DNA of 64,000 nt from Tunicatimonas sp964551335 (GTDB taxonomy: Bacteria; Bacteroidota; Bacteroidia; Cytophagales; Cyclobacteriaceae): NCBI GenBank assembly GCA_964551335.1, contig CAZKCO010000036.1, positions 6,373 to 70,372 of the forward strand, written 5' to 3'. Under the pieces are notes generated by a model, which was given only the letters and a program-made list of their open reading frames with translations, was not told where the DNA came from and did not search any database. The position numbers and the translations under genes are program-made. Below are positions 45,211-54,210 of this stretch, in pieces; position 1 is the first letter of the stretch; every line of letters starts with the position of its first letter.

Positions 45211-45909
45211 ATGAGACACGGCAAGCGATTTAATCATTTAGGAAGAACTTCGTCGCATAGGAAATCGATGTTGGCCAACATGGCTTCATCGCTCATCATC
45301 CATAAGCGGCTTACCACTACAGTGGCTAAGGCTAAAGCTCTTCGTCAATACGTAGAACCTCTTATTACCCGTTCAAAAGTAGATAGCACCCACTCTCGCC
45401 GAGTTGTCTTTTCTTACTTGAAAGATAAAGACTCTTCTCGAGTGCTTTTTGATGAGGTAGCAGAGAAAGTAGCTGAACGCCCTGGTGGGTATACTCGTAT
45501 TATCAAACTTGGAAATCGCTTAGGCGATAATGCCGAGATGTGTATGATTGAACTGGTGGATTTCAATGAAATCTATAACCAAGATGAAAAGCAATCTCGT
45601 TCTAAAACTCGTCGTAGCCGACGCGGTTCTAAAAAGAAATCTACTGCGGAGACAGCATCAGCTCCTACAGAAGCTGAAGTTACTACGACTGAAACGGCTG
45701 AAGAACCTGATACTGCAGAAGTAACCGAAAATCAGACTGAAAGTGAAACAGTACAACTAAGTGGTGAAGCAGTAATTGAACCAGAAGCGACTGAAACTGA
45801 AGAGCCAAGTTCAGAAGCAGAGACTAAAGCTACTGCATCGGCAGAAGAAGATCAGGAGAAGAAAGCAGATGAATCTTCAACTGAAGATGATGAGAAGCCA
45901 AAAGAATAA
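45211..45909 (+). CDS. rplQ: 50S ribosomal protein L17 with a long acidic C-terminal tail
   Basis: 232 residues. Residues 1-122 are a normal L17 (MRHGKRFNHLGRTSSHRKSM, then the GGYTRIIKLGNRLGDNAEM segment). A basic linker (about 126-143, rich in Arg, Lys and Ser) leads into about 90 residues of Glu, Thr, Ala and Ser with almost no hydrophobic residues. L17 is usually about 115-130 residues, so the tail is an extra disordered segment near the tunnel exit. The codons look like those of the neighbours. Last gene of the alpha operon. Confidence 0.95.
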   Translation: MRHGKRFNHLGRTSSHRKSMLANMASSLIIHKRLTTTVAKAKALRQYVEPLITRSKVDSTHSRRVVFSYLKDKDSSRVLFDEVAEKVAERPGGYTRIIKLGNRLGDNAEMCMIELVDFNEIYNQDEKQSRSKTRRSRRGSKKKSTAETASAPTEAEVTTTETAEEPDTAEVTENQTESETVQLSGEAVIEPEATETEEPSSEAETKATASAEEDQEKKADESSTEDDEKPKE

Positions 45910-45930
45910 ACTTTATTTATTTATTATTAA

Positions 45931-45970
45931 AAGGGAATTATTCGCTTAGCGGATGATTCCCTTTTTTTTT
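45931..45970 (+). terminator. Strong terminator after rplQ
   Basis: A 15-base stem (45931-45945 with 45949-45963, two wobble pairs), loop TTA, then a run of nine T. It closes the S10-spc-alpha operon. Confidence 0.9.
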
Positions 45971-46008
45971 ACTTCATATTTTACAAACTTGCCGCCAATT
46001 TTACCGCT

Positions 46009-47112
46009 ATGCAACATTCAAAACTTCCGGAACGACCCGCCACTCTACTTCTTGAAGATGGAACCCGCTTTGAGGGAGAAGCCATTGGTAAGGTTGGAGT
46101 TAGTGGAGGCGAAATATGCTTTAACACTGGTATGACTGGATACCAGGAAATTTATACCGATCCTTCCTATTATGGTCAAATCATTATTAATACGACTGCC
46201 CATATTGGAAACTACGGAGTAATTCAGGAGGAGCAGGAGTCAGCGCACCCCCAAATCAGGGCTATTGTGGTGAACTCCTTTTCGGAGGTTTTTAGTCGGA
46301 AGCAGGCTGATAGTGCCTTGCAGAAGTATCTGGAAGAACATAGAGTAGTCGGTATCACGAATATCGACACTAGGCAGTTAGTACGCCATATCCGGTCTAA
46401 AGGCGCAATGAATGCTATTATCTCATCAGAAGATCAGTCGCTGGAAGTTTTACAAAAACAATTGGCTGAAGTTCCAAGTATGGCCGGACTCGAGCTCTCG
46501 AGTTTGGTAAGTACCAAAGAGTCATACTTATTGGGAGATGAATCAGCACCTATTCGGGTAGCCGTCTTAGATTTAGGAATAAAAACTTCCATACTCAATA
46601 ATTTACTGAAGCGAGGGTGTCAGTGTAGAGTTTTTCCGGGTAAAACTACCTATGCCGAAATGGCTGAATGGCAACCCCACGGTTACTTTATCTCCAACGG
46701 ACCGGGAGATCCCGCTGCAATGGACTATGCAATCAACACAGTGAAAGACATTTTAGAAGACGATCAACCTCTGTTCGGTATCTGTTTGGGGCATCAATTG
46801 TTAGGACTTGCCTGTGGGATACCTACTTTTAAAATGCACCATGGTCACCGAGGGCTAAATCATCCTGTGAAGAATCTGGAAACTGGATTAGGCGAAATGA
46901 CTTCTCAAAACCACGGTTTCTCGGTGGATCTGGATCGGGCAAATGAGGCGGATAACGTCACTGTAACTCATATTAACTTGAACGACAATACAGTGGCGGG
47001 TTTGAAGGTCCGAAACAAGAAAGCATTTTCAGTGCAGTATCACCCTGAATCTTCGCCAGGGCCTAACGATTCGCTATACCTTTTTGATCAGTTCATTTCT
47101 ATAATGAAATAA
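46009..47112 (+). CDS. carA: Carbamoyl-phosphate synthase, small (glutaminase) subunit
   Basis: 367 residues. It releases ammonia from glutamine for carbamoyl phosphate, used for pyrimidines and arginine. The class I glutaminase triad is visible: Cys259 in GICLGHQ, His345 and Glu347 in YHPESSPGP. The N-terminal half has the small-subunit fold (GMTGYQEIYTDPSYYGQII). No carB lies beside it; eno follows by 30 bases. Confidence 0.97.
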   Translation: MQHSKLPERPATLLLEDGTRFEGEAIGKVGVSGGEICFNTGMTGYQEIYTDPSYYGQIIINTTAHIGNYGVIQEEQESAHPQIRAIVVNSFSEVFSRKQADSALQKYLEEHRVVGITNIDTRQLVRHIRSKGAMNAIISSEDQSLEVLQKQLAEVPSMAGLELSSLVSTKESYLLGDESAPIRVAVLDLGIKTSILNNLLKRGCQCRVFPGKTTYAEMAEWQPHGYFISNGPGDPAAMDYAINTVKDILEDDQPLFGICLGHQLLGLACGIPTFKMHHGHRGLNHPVKNLETGLGEMTSQNHGFSVDLDRANEADNVTVTHINLNDNTVAGLKVRNKKAFSVQYHPESSPGPNDSLYLFDQFISIMK

Positions 47113-47142
47113 TAAACTACAAAAACTTAAACAGAAGAAATT

Positions 47143-48417
47143 ATGAGTATTATAAAGAAAATTCTCGCTCGGCAAATACTAGACTCTAGAGGTAATCCAA
47201 CCGTGGAAGTAGATGTGATAACCTCTCAGGATGTGGTTGGACGGGCCGCAGTACCTTCCGGAGCTTCTACAGGTAAGCACGAGGCAGTTGAGTTGAGAGA
47301 TAACGATAAATCCCGGTTCATGGGGAAAGGGGTTACAAAGGCAGTAGAGAACGTTAATACCAAAATTGCCGAAAAGCTGTTAGGGGTTTCTGTGTTTGAG
47401 CAAAACCTTATTGACCAAACAATGATCGAGTTGGACGGTACTGATAATAAATCAGCATTAGGTGCCAATGCCATGCTTGGGGTTTCGCTTGCAGTGGCTA
47501 AAGCAGCGGCTCAATCCATTCACCAGCCACTATTCCGTTACATCGGGGGGGTTAACGCCAATACGCTACCAGTACCTATGATGAACATTCTGAATGGAGG
47601 AAGTCATGCTGACAATGCGATTGATTTTCAGGAGTTTATGGTGATGCCGCTAAAAGCTGAAACCTTCTCTGAAGCTCTGCGAATGGGAACCGAGGTGTTT
47701 CATCATCTGAAAAAGGTATTAAAAGATAAAAACCTATCTACCAACGTTGGAGATGAAGGTGGTTTTGCCCCGAATTTATCCTCTAATGTTGAAGCAATTG
47801 AAGTTGTTCTTCAGGCTATTGAGAATGCGGGGTATAAGCCGGGAGAAAATATGTTTATTGCGATGGATGCTGCTTCCTCGGAGTTTTACAACGAAGACAA
47901 GAAAGTGTATCATTTCGCTTCCACCAACGATGAACTTACGTCCTCGGAAATGGCTAATTATTGGAAAGACTGGGTTGAAAAGTATCCGATCATATCTATC
48001 GAAGACGGAATGCATGAAGATGACTGGGAAGGTTGGAAAGCGCATACCGAAAGCATCGGCGATAAGGTGCAACTAGTAGGGGATGACTTGTTTGTAACCA
48101 ATGTAGACCGGCTTCAGCAAGGTATTGACCAGCATATTGGTAATGCTATCTTAATCAAAGTGAATCAAATTGGTACTCTGACTGAAACAATAAATGCGGT
48201 AAATCTGGCCAAGCGTAATAGTTATAAAAGTGTAATGTCTCATCGTTCAGGTGAAACCGAAGACAATACTATCGCTGATTTAGCCGTTGCTTTAAATACC
48301 GGACAGATCAAAACTGGGTCGGCTTCTCGTTCTGATCGAATGGCTAAATACAATCAGTTATTGCGGATTGAGCAATCATTGGGTCTAATGGCGTTTTATC
48401 CGAATCAGTTGCTGTAA
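47143..48417 (+). CDS. eno: Enolase
   Basis: 424 residues. It converts 2-phosphoglycerate to phosphoenolpyruvate in glycolysis. RQILDSRGNPTVEVDV at the start, PSGASTGKHEAVELRD near 38-53, and the signature ILIKVNQIGTLTET plus SHRSGETEDNTIADLAV in the C-terminal barrel are all intact. Confidence 0.98.
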   Translation: MSIIKKILARQILDSRGNPTVEVDVITSQDVVGRAAVPSGASTGKHEAVELRDNDKSRFMGKGVTKAVENVNTKIAEKLLGVSVFEQNLIDQTMIELDGTDNKSALGANAMLGVSLAVAKAAAQSIHQPLFRYIGGVNANTLPVPMMNILNGGSHADNAIDFQEFMVMPLKAETFSEALRMGTEVFHHLKKVLKDKNLSTNVGDEGGFAPNLSSNVEAIEVVLQAIENAGYKPGENMFIAMDAASSEFYNEDKKVYHFASTNDELTSSEMANYWKDWVEKYPIISIEDGMHEDDWEGWKAHTESIGDKVQLVGDDLFVTNVDRLQQGIDQHIGNAILIKVNQIGTLTETINAVNLAKRNSYKSVMSHRSGETEDNTIADLAVALNTGQIKTGSASRSDRMAKYNQLLRIEQSLGLMAFYPNQLL

Positions 48418-48501
48418 AATCTAAAGTAGAAAAGCATTTTGGTACTCAGTAAAGATTTTTCAGGTAAAATGGGTATATTACCCTAAACCAACGATGTTCC
48501 T

Positions 48502-48798
48502 ATGGAATCAATCCCCAATATACCCCGCATGTTGAAAAACTTTTTTTTCATTTTTTCAGTGGGGTTTTTGGTGTGGATGTTTTTTCTGGATGCCAATGAC
48601 TTGCCTTCGCAGTTTCGTCGCAACCATGAAATTCGCCAGTTGGAGCAGGAGAAAGCTTTTTTTGAGGAAGAAATAGAACGAGTACGCCGAGAACGGGAAG
48701 AATTGCTCACTGACGATGAGCTATTGGAAAAATTTGCTCGAGAGAGATATCTAATGAAGAAGCCAAGTGAAGATGTTTATGTGCTTGAGGAAGAGTAA
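48502..48798 (+). CDS. Septum formation initiator family protein (DivIC/FtsB-like)
   Basis: 98 residues: a short cytosolic start, one membrane segment (about 12-30), then a charged coiled coil (about 40-70, EQEKAFFEEEIERVRRERE) and the LLTDDELLEKFARERYLMKK end typical of DivIC/FtsB. These proteins link the divisome across the inner membrane. It overlaps the start of the next gene slightly. Confidence 0.88.
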   Translation: MESIPNIPRMLKNFFFIFSVGFLVWMFFLDANDLPSQFRRNHEIRQLEQEKAFFEEEIERVRREREELLTDDELLEKFARERYLMKKPSEDVYVLEEE

Positions 48799-49366
48799 CC
48801 AATGGTGGATTGCGGCTGTTTTTGCCATACTTTTCGGGATTTTTTCTACAAAATTCCTCACACCAGCCCACGCACAGACGGAAAAGGAAGAAGAAACGGA
48901 TGGCGGTTATTACGAAAAGCCGGCGATCTGGGATCGGCTTGCTCCTGGTGGCAACTTTAGCCTACAATTTGGAAGTATTACCTTTATTGATGTTTCTCCT
49001 TTACTTGGGTACCGTTTTACGAACAACTTTGTGGCTGGACCAGGCTTCACCTACCGCTATTTAAAGTATCAGGGCTTTGAGGCGACTAGTACCTATGGCC
49101 CACGGGCTTTCGCCCGCTACATAATCAGGCGGCAATTCTTTATTCAAACTGATTACGAAAGCTTAAGCGTACAATTTGTAACCGGTGATCCTCAGGAGCC
49201 GCTAATTCGTGAGTGGGTACCAGGTTTTTTTATCGGCGGAGGGTTATTCCAGCCCATTGGACAGCGTGCGGGCTTTATGATTGCTGCTATGTACAATCTA
49301 AGTCACGATAACTTACGTTCTCCCTACAATAGTCCTTGGGTGTTTAATGTGGGCTTCACCTTCTAG
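48779..49366 (+). CDS. Outer-membrane beta-barrel-like protein, exported
   Basis: 195 residues from the ATG at 48779; GTG at 48767 and ATG at 48773 are other in-frame options. A signal peptide ends TPAHAQ, then alternating strands (FSLQFGSITFIDVSPLLGYR, VAGPGFTYRYLKYQ, FFIQTDYESLSVQF) end in an aromatic residue (FNVGFTF), the mark of an outer-membrane barrel. No named family was recognised. Its start overlaps the DivIC-like gene, and its stop shares CTAG with the stop of the convergent Ldh gene. Confidence 0.75.
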   Translation: MCLRKSNQWWIAAVFAILFGIFSTKFLTPAHAQTEKEEETDGGYYEKPAIWDRLAPGGNFSLQFGSITFIDVSPLLGYRFTNNFVAGPGFTYRYLKYQGFEATSTYGPRAFARYIIRRQFFIQTDYESLSVQFVTGDPQEPLIREWVPGFFIGGGLFQPIGQRAGFMIAAMYNLSHDNLRSPYNSPWVFNVGFTF

Positions 49367-50442
49367 GTGGGTAAATCAACCTTAAATTTTGTGGAAAGCT
49401 CCTTTAGATTATCAATAACCGAAGGATGCAAAGGGATACCTTTTTTTCGACGAATGTTTTCCTGCTCCCGCTCCTGATCACCTGGAATTAATACTCGTTC
49501 TGCACCGCCGATGGTCTCAGCTTGCCTGAATGTTTTGATCCACTGGTCCATATGAGATTTAAACTCATCGGCCGGGCGGAATGCATCTACTCGCATAGCT
49601 CCCAGAAAGTGTCCGATCCCTTTCCCAACTGGCTGGTTAGTAGGATCTAAAAAGGCTACGAAGGGTGGAACCCAAGGTCCGTAGTTAGCTCCCGATAATA
49701 CGGCCGAGAAGATATCTACCCAAGCTCCTAAACAATATCCTTTATGGCTACCATGATCTCGATCACTACCAAGAGGGAGTAGGGCTCCGCCCTTGGCTAC
49801 CTCAAATGGGTCGTTAGACTGATCTCCTTCTTTAGTTTGTACCCAGCCAAGGGGGGCAGGTTGATTTTTTCTCTGCAAAATCTCTAGTTTTCCGTTGGCA
49901 ACCGTGGTGGTAGCAAAGTCAGCTACAAAAGGAGGCTCCTCGTGGGCAGGCACAGCTACCGCAATAGGATTGGTACCTAATAACCGCTTTTGAGCAAAGG
50001 TGGGAGCCACTAAAGGGCTGGCATTGGTCATGGCCATTCCGATCATATCCTGGGAGAGGGGAAGCATGGCGTGATAACCGGCTATCCCAAAATGATTAGA
50101 GTTGCGAACGGAGACCCATCCTGTTCCAACGTTTTTTGCCTTCTCCATAGCAATTTTCATGGCGGGAGGAGCTACCACCAGACCTAATCCACCGTCGCCA
50201 TCCACCACCGCTGTGCTGGGTGTTTCATGGATGATCTTGATATTTGGTTGTGGATTTAGTCTGCCTTTTTCCCAAAGACGTACATAACCGATAAGTCGGG
50301 CGATACCGTGGGAATCAATTCCACGTAGATCGGCACTAGATAGGACGTCTGCGGCTAATTCGGCTTGTTCGGTAGGGCAACCGATTTTTTTGAAGATATC
50401 TATTGAAAATTGATAAAGAATGTCTGGACTGAAGTGCTGCAT
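49363..50442 (-). CDS. Ldh family (malate/L-lactate/ureidoglycolate-type) oxidoreductase
   Basis: 359 residues. An NAD(P)-dependent 2-hydroxyacid dehydrogenase of the MDH2/Ldh fold. Motifs are ADLRGIDSHGIARL near residues 38-51 with the catalytic His, SNHFGIAGYHA near 113-123, and GTNPIAVAVP near 156-165. I start at the ATG at 50442 (MQHFSPD); the frame opens ten codons earlier without family support. The substrate cannot be fixed from the sequence. The stop is shared tail to tail at CTAG with the barrel gene. Confidence 0.88.
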   Translation of the reverse strand: MQHFSPDILYQFSIDIFKKIGCPTEQAELAADVLSSADLRGIDSHGIARLIGYVRLWEKGRLNPQPNIKIIHETPSTAVVDGDGGLGLVVAPPAMKIAMEKAKNVGTGWVSVRNSNHFGIAGYHAMLPLSQDMIGMAMTNASPLVAPTFAQKRLLGTNPIAVAVPAHEEPPFVADFATTTVANGKLEILQRKNQPAPLGWVQTKEGDQSNDPFEVAKGGALLPLGSDRDHGSHKGYCLGAWVDIFSAVLSGANYGPWVPPFVAFLDPTNQPVGKGIGHFLGAMRVDAFRPADEFKSHMDQWIKTFRQAETIGGAERVLIPGDQEREQENIRRKKGIPLHPSVIDNLKELSTKFKVDLPT

Positions 50443-50499
50443 AACCAAAACCAAGATAGGATAGGTTGGCAAAAATAGAGAAAAATTCCAAAAGGTAGT

Positions 50500-51441
50500 T
50501 TAATGAATTTGGTTTGCTAACTTTACCAATAGCCCCTCTTTCAGAGCAAAGGAAGAAATGCGAATCTCTCTAAGATTGAAAGTTTCTAGTACGTAATCAA
50601 TAAGCCAGGAAGCTACAACGATCATATCAACTCGCATTTCAATCATTCCGGGGATCTGTAAGCGTTCTTCGCGAGTTTTGTTAGAGAATGTGGTTAACAT
50701 ACGCTTAAATGCATCATGACTTAGCGGCAGTTCGGTAGCTTCTGGATCTACATTTAATTGGGACTCCATCACGTGAATCTCGCTCAACGTATCAAAAGTA
50801 CCAGAAGCACCAATTAGTGATCTGGGCTGGTATTCTTTTACTTTTTCTGATAGTGGAGTTAGTGTCTGACCAAAATACTCCTTAAGTTCATTAATGTTGG
50901 CTGGGGTGATAGGGTCTTGAATGTCGAAGCGATCTAGCAGGCGTTGGGCGCCAATTTCGAAGCTATGTTTCCAGTAGATTTGATGATCATTGCAGATAAT
51001 AAATTCCACACTACCTCCTCCAATATCCATTATTAAAGCACTATCTGAACCTAAGGGTACGGCATGGCGAACGCCGTAATAAATGTATTCTGCTTCTTTG
51101 TCTCCGGAAATAATGTCAACCCGAATGCCAGTCTGTTCAAAAATAGCATTGACCAGCTCCTGCCCGTTCTTGGCATTACGGATGGCACTGGTTGCAGTAC
51201 AATGAACATTTTCTAACGGAACACCGAAAGTATCAAGCTGCTGTTTAAAATGGGAAAGAGCTTCCAGGGCTCTTTGCTGAGCATCCTCACTGATAACACC
51301 TTGGTTGATTCCCCCTCGGCCTATCATCACCGGAATGCGCTCCCGATGAACCAGATGAAATGAGTTCTCAGAATTTAACTCAGCGATCAGTAAATGAAAA
51401 GTATTCGTCCCAAGGTCTACAGTTGCAACTTGCTTATTCAT
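50500..51441 (-). CDS. Ppx/GppA family phosphatase
   Basis: 313 residues, only the actin-like two-domain part. DLGTNTFHLLIAE near residues 9-21 and DIGGGSVEFI near 139-148 are the phosphate-binding loops. Members cut polyphosphate or pppGpp. The short form without the C-terminal HD-like domain is common in Bacteroidota. Polyphosphate versus pppGpp cannot be decided here. Confidence 0.9.
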   Translation of the reverse strand: MNKQVATVDLGTNTFHLLIAELNSENSFHLVHRERIPVMIGRGGINQGVISEDAQQRALEALSHFKQQLDTFGVPLENVHCTATSAIRNAKNGQELVNAIFEQTGIRVDIISGDKEAEYIYYGVRHAVPLGSDSALIMDIGGGSVEFIICNDHQIYWKHSFEIGAQRLLDRFDIQDPITPANINELKEYFGQTLTPLSEKVKEYQPRSLIGASGTFDTLSEIHVMESQLNVDPEATELPLSHDAFKRMLTTFSNKTREERLQIPGMIEMRVDMIVVASWLIDYVLETFNLREIRISSFALKEGLLVKLANQIH

Positions 51442-51506
51442 GCTTAGTTTTAACGGGTTATTGCTGCGAAAAGTCTAGAATGAGGTGCAAAAATGATGAT
51501 TTAGTC

Positions 51507-51514
51507 TATCTTTG
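51507..51514 (+). promoter_or_regulatory. Candidate -7 element for the carboxylase beta gene
   Basis: TATCTTTG matches TAnnTTTG, 26 bases before the start codon at 51541. No good -33 TTTG is visible at the right distance. Confidence 0.4.
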
Positions 51515-51540
51515 AAACACTCAAAATAGATTGCTACAAC

Positions 51541-53118
51541 ATGAAAAATCAGTCTGGCAGTTCAACGGCTTCCGAAAATGAAAAATTTAACCAGCTTAAC
51601 CAAAAGAACCAACAAGCTCTTCTGGGCGGAGGTGAAAAGCGGATTGAAGCCCAGCACGGAAAAGGTAAGCTAACCGCTCGCGAGCGACTGGATTTGCTGT
51701 TAGATAAAAATAGCTTTCAGGAAATAGGACGGTTTGTAGAGCACCGTTCGCACGAGTTTGGTCTTGAGAAACAACGGTATTTGGGCGATGGAGTAGTAAC
51801 TGGATACGGTCGAATTCAAGGACGTTTGGTTTACGTATTCTCCCAGGATTTTACCGTTTTTGGTGGGTCGCTATCGGAAGCTCACGCCGAAAAAATTGTC
51901 CGTATTATGGATCTGGCTATGAAAAACGGTGCTCCGGTGGTGGGTTTGAACGATTCTGGTGGGGCCAGAATTCAGGAAGGAGTAGTTTCTTTAGGTGGTT
52001 ACGCCGATATTTTTTACAGAAATACACTGGCGTCAGGACTGATTCCTCAAATTTCGGCTGTGATGGGGCCCTGCGCGGGGGGGGCGGTTTATTCCCCGGC
52101 CATTACTGATTTTGTGCTGATGGTAGAAAAGACTTCTTACATGTTCGTCACTGGCCCTAACGTAGTGAAAACAGTGACCCATGAGGAAGTAAGTTCAGAA
52201 GAACTTGGTGGCGCATTAACTCATAGTAGCAAGAGTGGTGTAACTCACTTTCGGGATGCTAATGAGTTGCAATGTATTCAGAGGATTCAAAAACTACTAA
52301 GTTATATGCCTCAAAATTGCGAGGAAGATCCTCCCCAACTCCCTTATGAGGCTAAATCGGATGAAACTCGTTCTGCCTTAGATAACATTGTTCCTGAAAA
52401 TCCTAACCAGCCCTACGATATGCGGGAGGTCATTAACGGCATTGTTGATCAGGATTCGTTTCTGGAGGTTCATCAGGATTTTGCGGAAAATATTGTTGTA
52501 GGTTTTGCTCGTTTGGGTGGGAGGAGTATTGGTATCGTTGGAAACCAACCGGCTAGTTTGGCTGGAGTATTGGACATCAACGCTAGCAAAAAAGGAGCTC
52601 GTTTTGTTCGATTTTGTGACTCGTTTAATATTCCATTGTTGGTTCTGGAAGATGTACCCGGCTTTTTGCCCGGCACCGACCAGGAATGGAACGCCATTAT
52701 CACCAACGGTGCTAAACTACTTTATGCGTTTAGTGAAGCTACCGTTCCCCGGGTTACTGTCATCACCCGCAAAGCTTACGGAGGGGCTTACGACGTAATG
52801 AATTCTAAACATATTGGAGCTGATATGAACTTCGCTTGGCCATCGGCTGAAATTGCGGTTATGGGTGCAAAAGGTGCTGCAGAGATCATTTTTCGTCGCG
52901 AAATTGATGCGGCAGATAATCCAGAAGAAAAGCTAAACAAGAAAATTGAGGAATATACCCAGACGTTTGCTAATCCATATCGAGCAGCCGGACGGGGCTA
53001 TGTAGATGAAGTGATTTTCCCTCACGATACCCGGCCAAAACTACTTCAGGCATTTCAAATGTTGGAGAACAAAGTAGACCGTCTTCCCAAAAAGAAACAC
53101 GGTAATATACCACTCTAG
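51541..53118 (+). CDS. Acyl-CoA carboxylase, carboxyltransferase (beta) subunit
   Basis: 525 residues, the size of propionyl- or methylcrotonyl-CoA carboxylase beta chains. The N half has GKLTARERLDLLLD and GGARIQEGVVSLGGYADIFYRN; the oxyanion-hole GPCAGGAVYSPA is near 178-189; the C half has PGFLPGTDQEWN and KAYGGAYDVMNSKHIGAD. It moves CO2 from carboxybiotin to an acyl-CoA, most likely propionyl-CoA. The biotin carrier at 11290-11790 is a possible partner; no biotin carboxylase is in the window. Confidence 0.93.
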   Translation: MKNQSGSSTASENEKFNQLNQKNQQALLGGGEKRIEAQHGKGKLTARERLDLLLDKNSFQEIGRFVEHRSHEFGLEKQRYLGDGVVTGYGRIQGRLVYVFSQDFTVFGGSLSEAHAEKIVRIMDLAMKNGAPVVGLNDSGGARIQEGVVSLGGYADIFYRNTLASGLIPQISAVMGPCAGGAVYSPAITDFVLMVEKTSYMFVTGPNVVKTVTHEEVSSEELGGALTHSSKSGVTHFRDANELQCIQRIQKLLSYMPQNCEEDPPQLPYEAKSDETRSALDNIVPENPNQPYDMREVINGIVDQDSFLEVHQDFAENIVVGFARLGGRSIGIVGNQPASLAGVLDINASKKGARFVRFCDSFNIPLLVLEDVPGFLPGTDQEWNAIITNGAKLLYAFSEATVPRVTVITRKAYGGAYDVMNSKHIGADMNFAWPSAEIAVMGAKGAAEIIFRREIDAADNPEEKLNKKIEEYTQTFANPYRAAGRGYVDEVIFPHDTRPKLLQAFQMLENKVDRLPKKKHGNIPL

Positions 53119-53178
53119 GGTAATGTATCACTGAAAATAGTAAGGCTTAGCATTGATAAACGTAGTAACTTGCAAGTT

Positions 53179-54192
53179 ATGCGTGTATTGTTGTTGGTTC
53201 TGGGCTTAGTCAGTTTTTTAACCAGTTCTGGAAGAGGGCAGCAGTGGGGTAGCACTGAGATTACCTTTATGTTTTATAACGTAGAAAATCTGTTTGATAT
53301 CCGGGACGATTCATTGACGATAGATGAAGCTTTTTTGCCTGATGGCGATCGGCACTGGACCTACGGTAGATTTTTGCAGAAGCTTAATCATATCTACAAA
53401 GTCATAGCAGGAGTAGGTAGGTGGCAACCTCCGGCAGTTATTGGTTTGGCTGAGGTTGAAAATCGCTACGTACTGGAAGGGTTACTGCAAGAAACTCCGC
53501 TTCATCGGTTTGGGTACGAAATAATCCATCAGGACTCGCCGGATGCCCGAGGCATTGACGTTGCTCTGCTCTATCGACCGAATTTGTTTGAAATACTACA
53601 GCAAGAGTTTATTCCGGTTGAACTTCCGAGTGGACGTAAAACCCGAGACATACTTTACGTACGGGGTACCATCAGCCAACAGGACACGGTACATTTATAC
53701 GTTAACCATTGGCCATCTCGTTACAGTGGAACAAAGTTATCTGAGCCGTCCCGACTCATTGCTGCTGAGACACTTAAAACTCACGTAAAAAACATTATAG
53801 CAACAAATCCTGATGCTAAGATATTGATCACTGGAGATTTTAATGATTCTCCGGAGGATGCTAGTATTCAACATCTGCTAGAAGAGTCTAGGCTGAGAAA
53901 TATCAGCACCTACGAGCTTGAAGGAACCCATAAACATCAGGGCGAATGGGGTGTTTTAGACCAGTGGCTAGCCAGTGATAGTTGGTTCAGCGATAAAGAC
54001 GGATGCTATATTCAAGATGAAAAGAGTAAGGTTTTTTCGGCAAAGTGGCTTCTGGAAGAAGATATAGCTCATATGGGATACAAACCCCGAAGAACGTACG
54101 TTGGATTCAAGTACCAGGGTGGTTTTAGCGACCATTTACCTGTCTATATTTCCATAAAGCTTCAGTCCCTCCTTGGAAATCTTAATGATTAG
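53179..54192 (+). CDS. Secreted endonuclease/exonuclease/phosphatase family protein
   Basis: 337 residues from the ATG at 53179, with a signal peptide (MRVLLLVLGLVSFLTSSGRG). The DNase I-like fold is shown by FYNVENLFD near residue 34, GLAEVENR (catalytic Glu), LITGDFNDSPED and the closing FSDHLPVYI with the catalytic His. The substrate may be nucleic acid or a phosphoester. A 12-base palindrome (53167-53178) touches the start codon. Confidence 0.9.
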   Translation: MRVLLLVLGLVSFLTSSGRGQQWGSTEITFMFYNVENLFDIRDDSLTIDEAFLPDGDRHWTYGRFLQKLNHIYKVIAGVGRWQPPAVIGLAEVENRYVLEGLLQETPLHRFGYEIIHQDSPDARGIDVALLYRPNLFEILQQEFIPVELPSGRKTRDILYVRGTISQQDTVHLYVNHWPSRYSGTKLSEPSRLIAAETLKTHVKNIIATNPDAKILITGDFNDSPEDASIQHLLEESRLRNISTYELEGTHKHQGEWGVLDQWLASDSWFSDKDGCYIQDEKSKVFSAKWLLEEDIAHMGYKPRRTYVGFKYQGGFSDHLPVYISIKLQSLLGNLND

Positions 54193-54210
54193 GTTATAAG
54201 TAAATCTTTG

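Noticed and set aside
48471..48483. Terminator after eno (GGGTA-TAT-TACCC)
   Set aside because: Five-pair stem with a three-base loop and no T-run; too weak to call.
50470..50477. Promoter for the Ldh-family gene (TATTTTTG on the minus strand)
   Set aside because: No -33 element at 19-20 bases; such AT-rich matches arise by chance.
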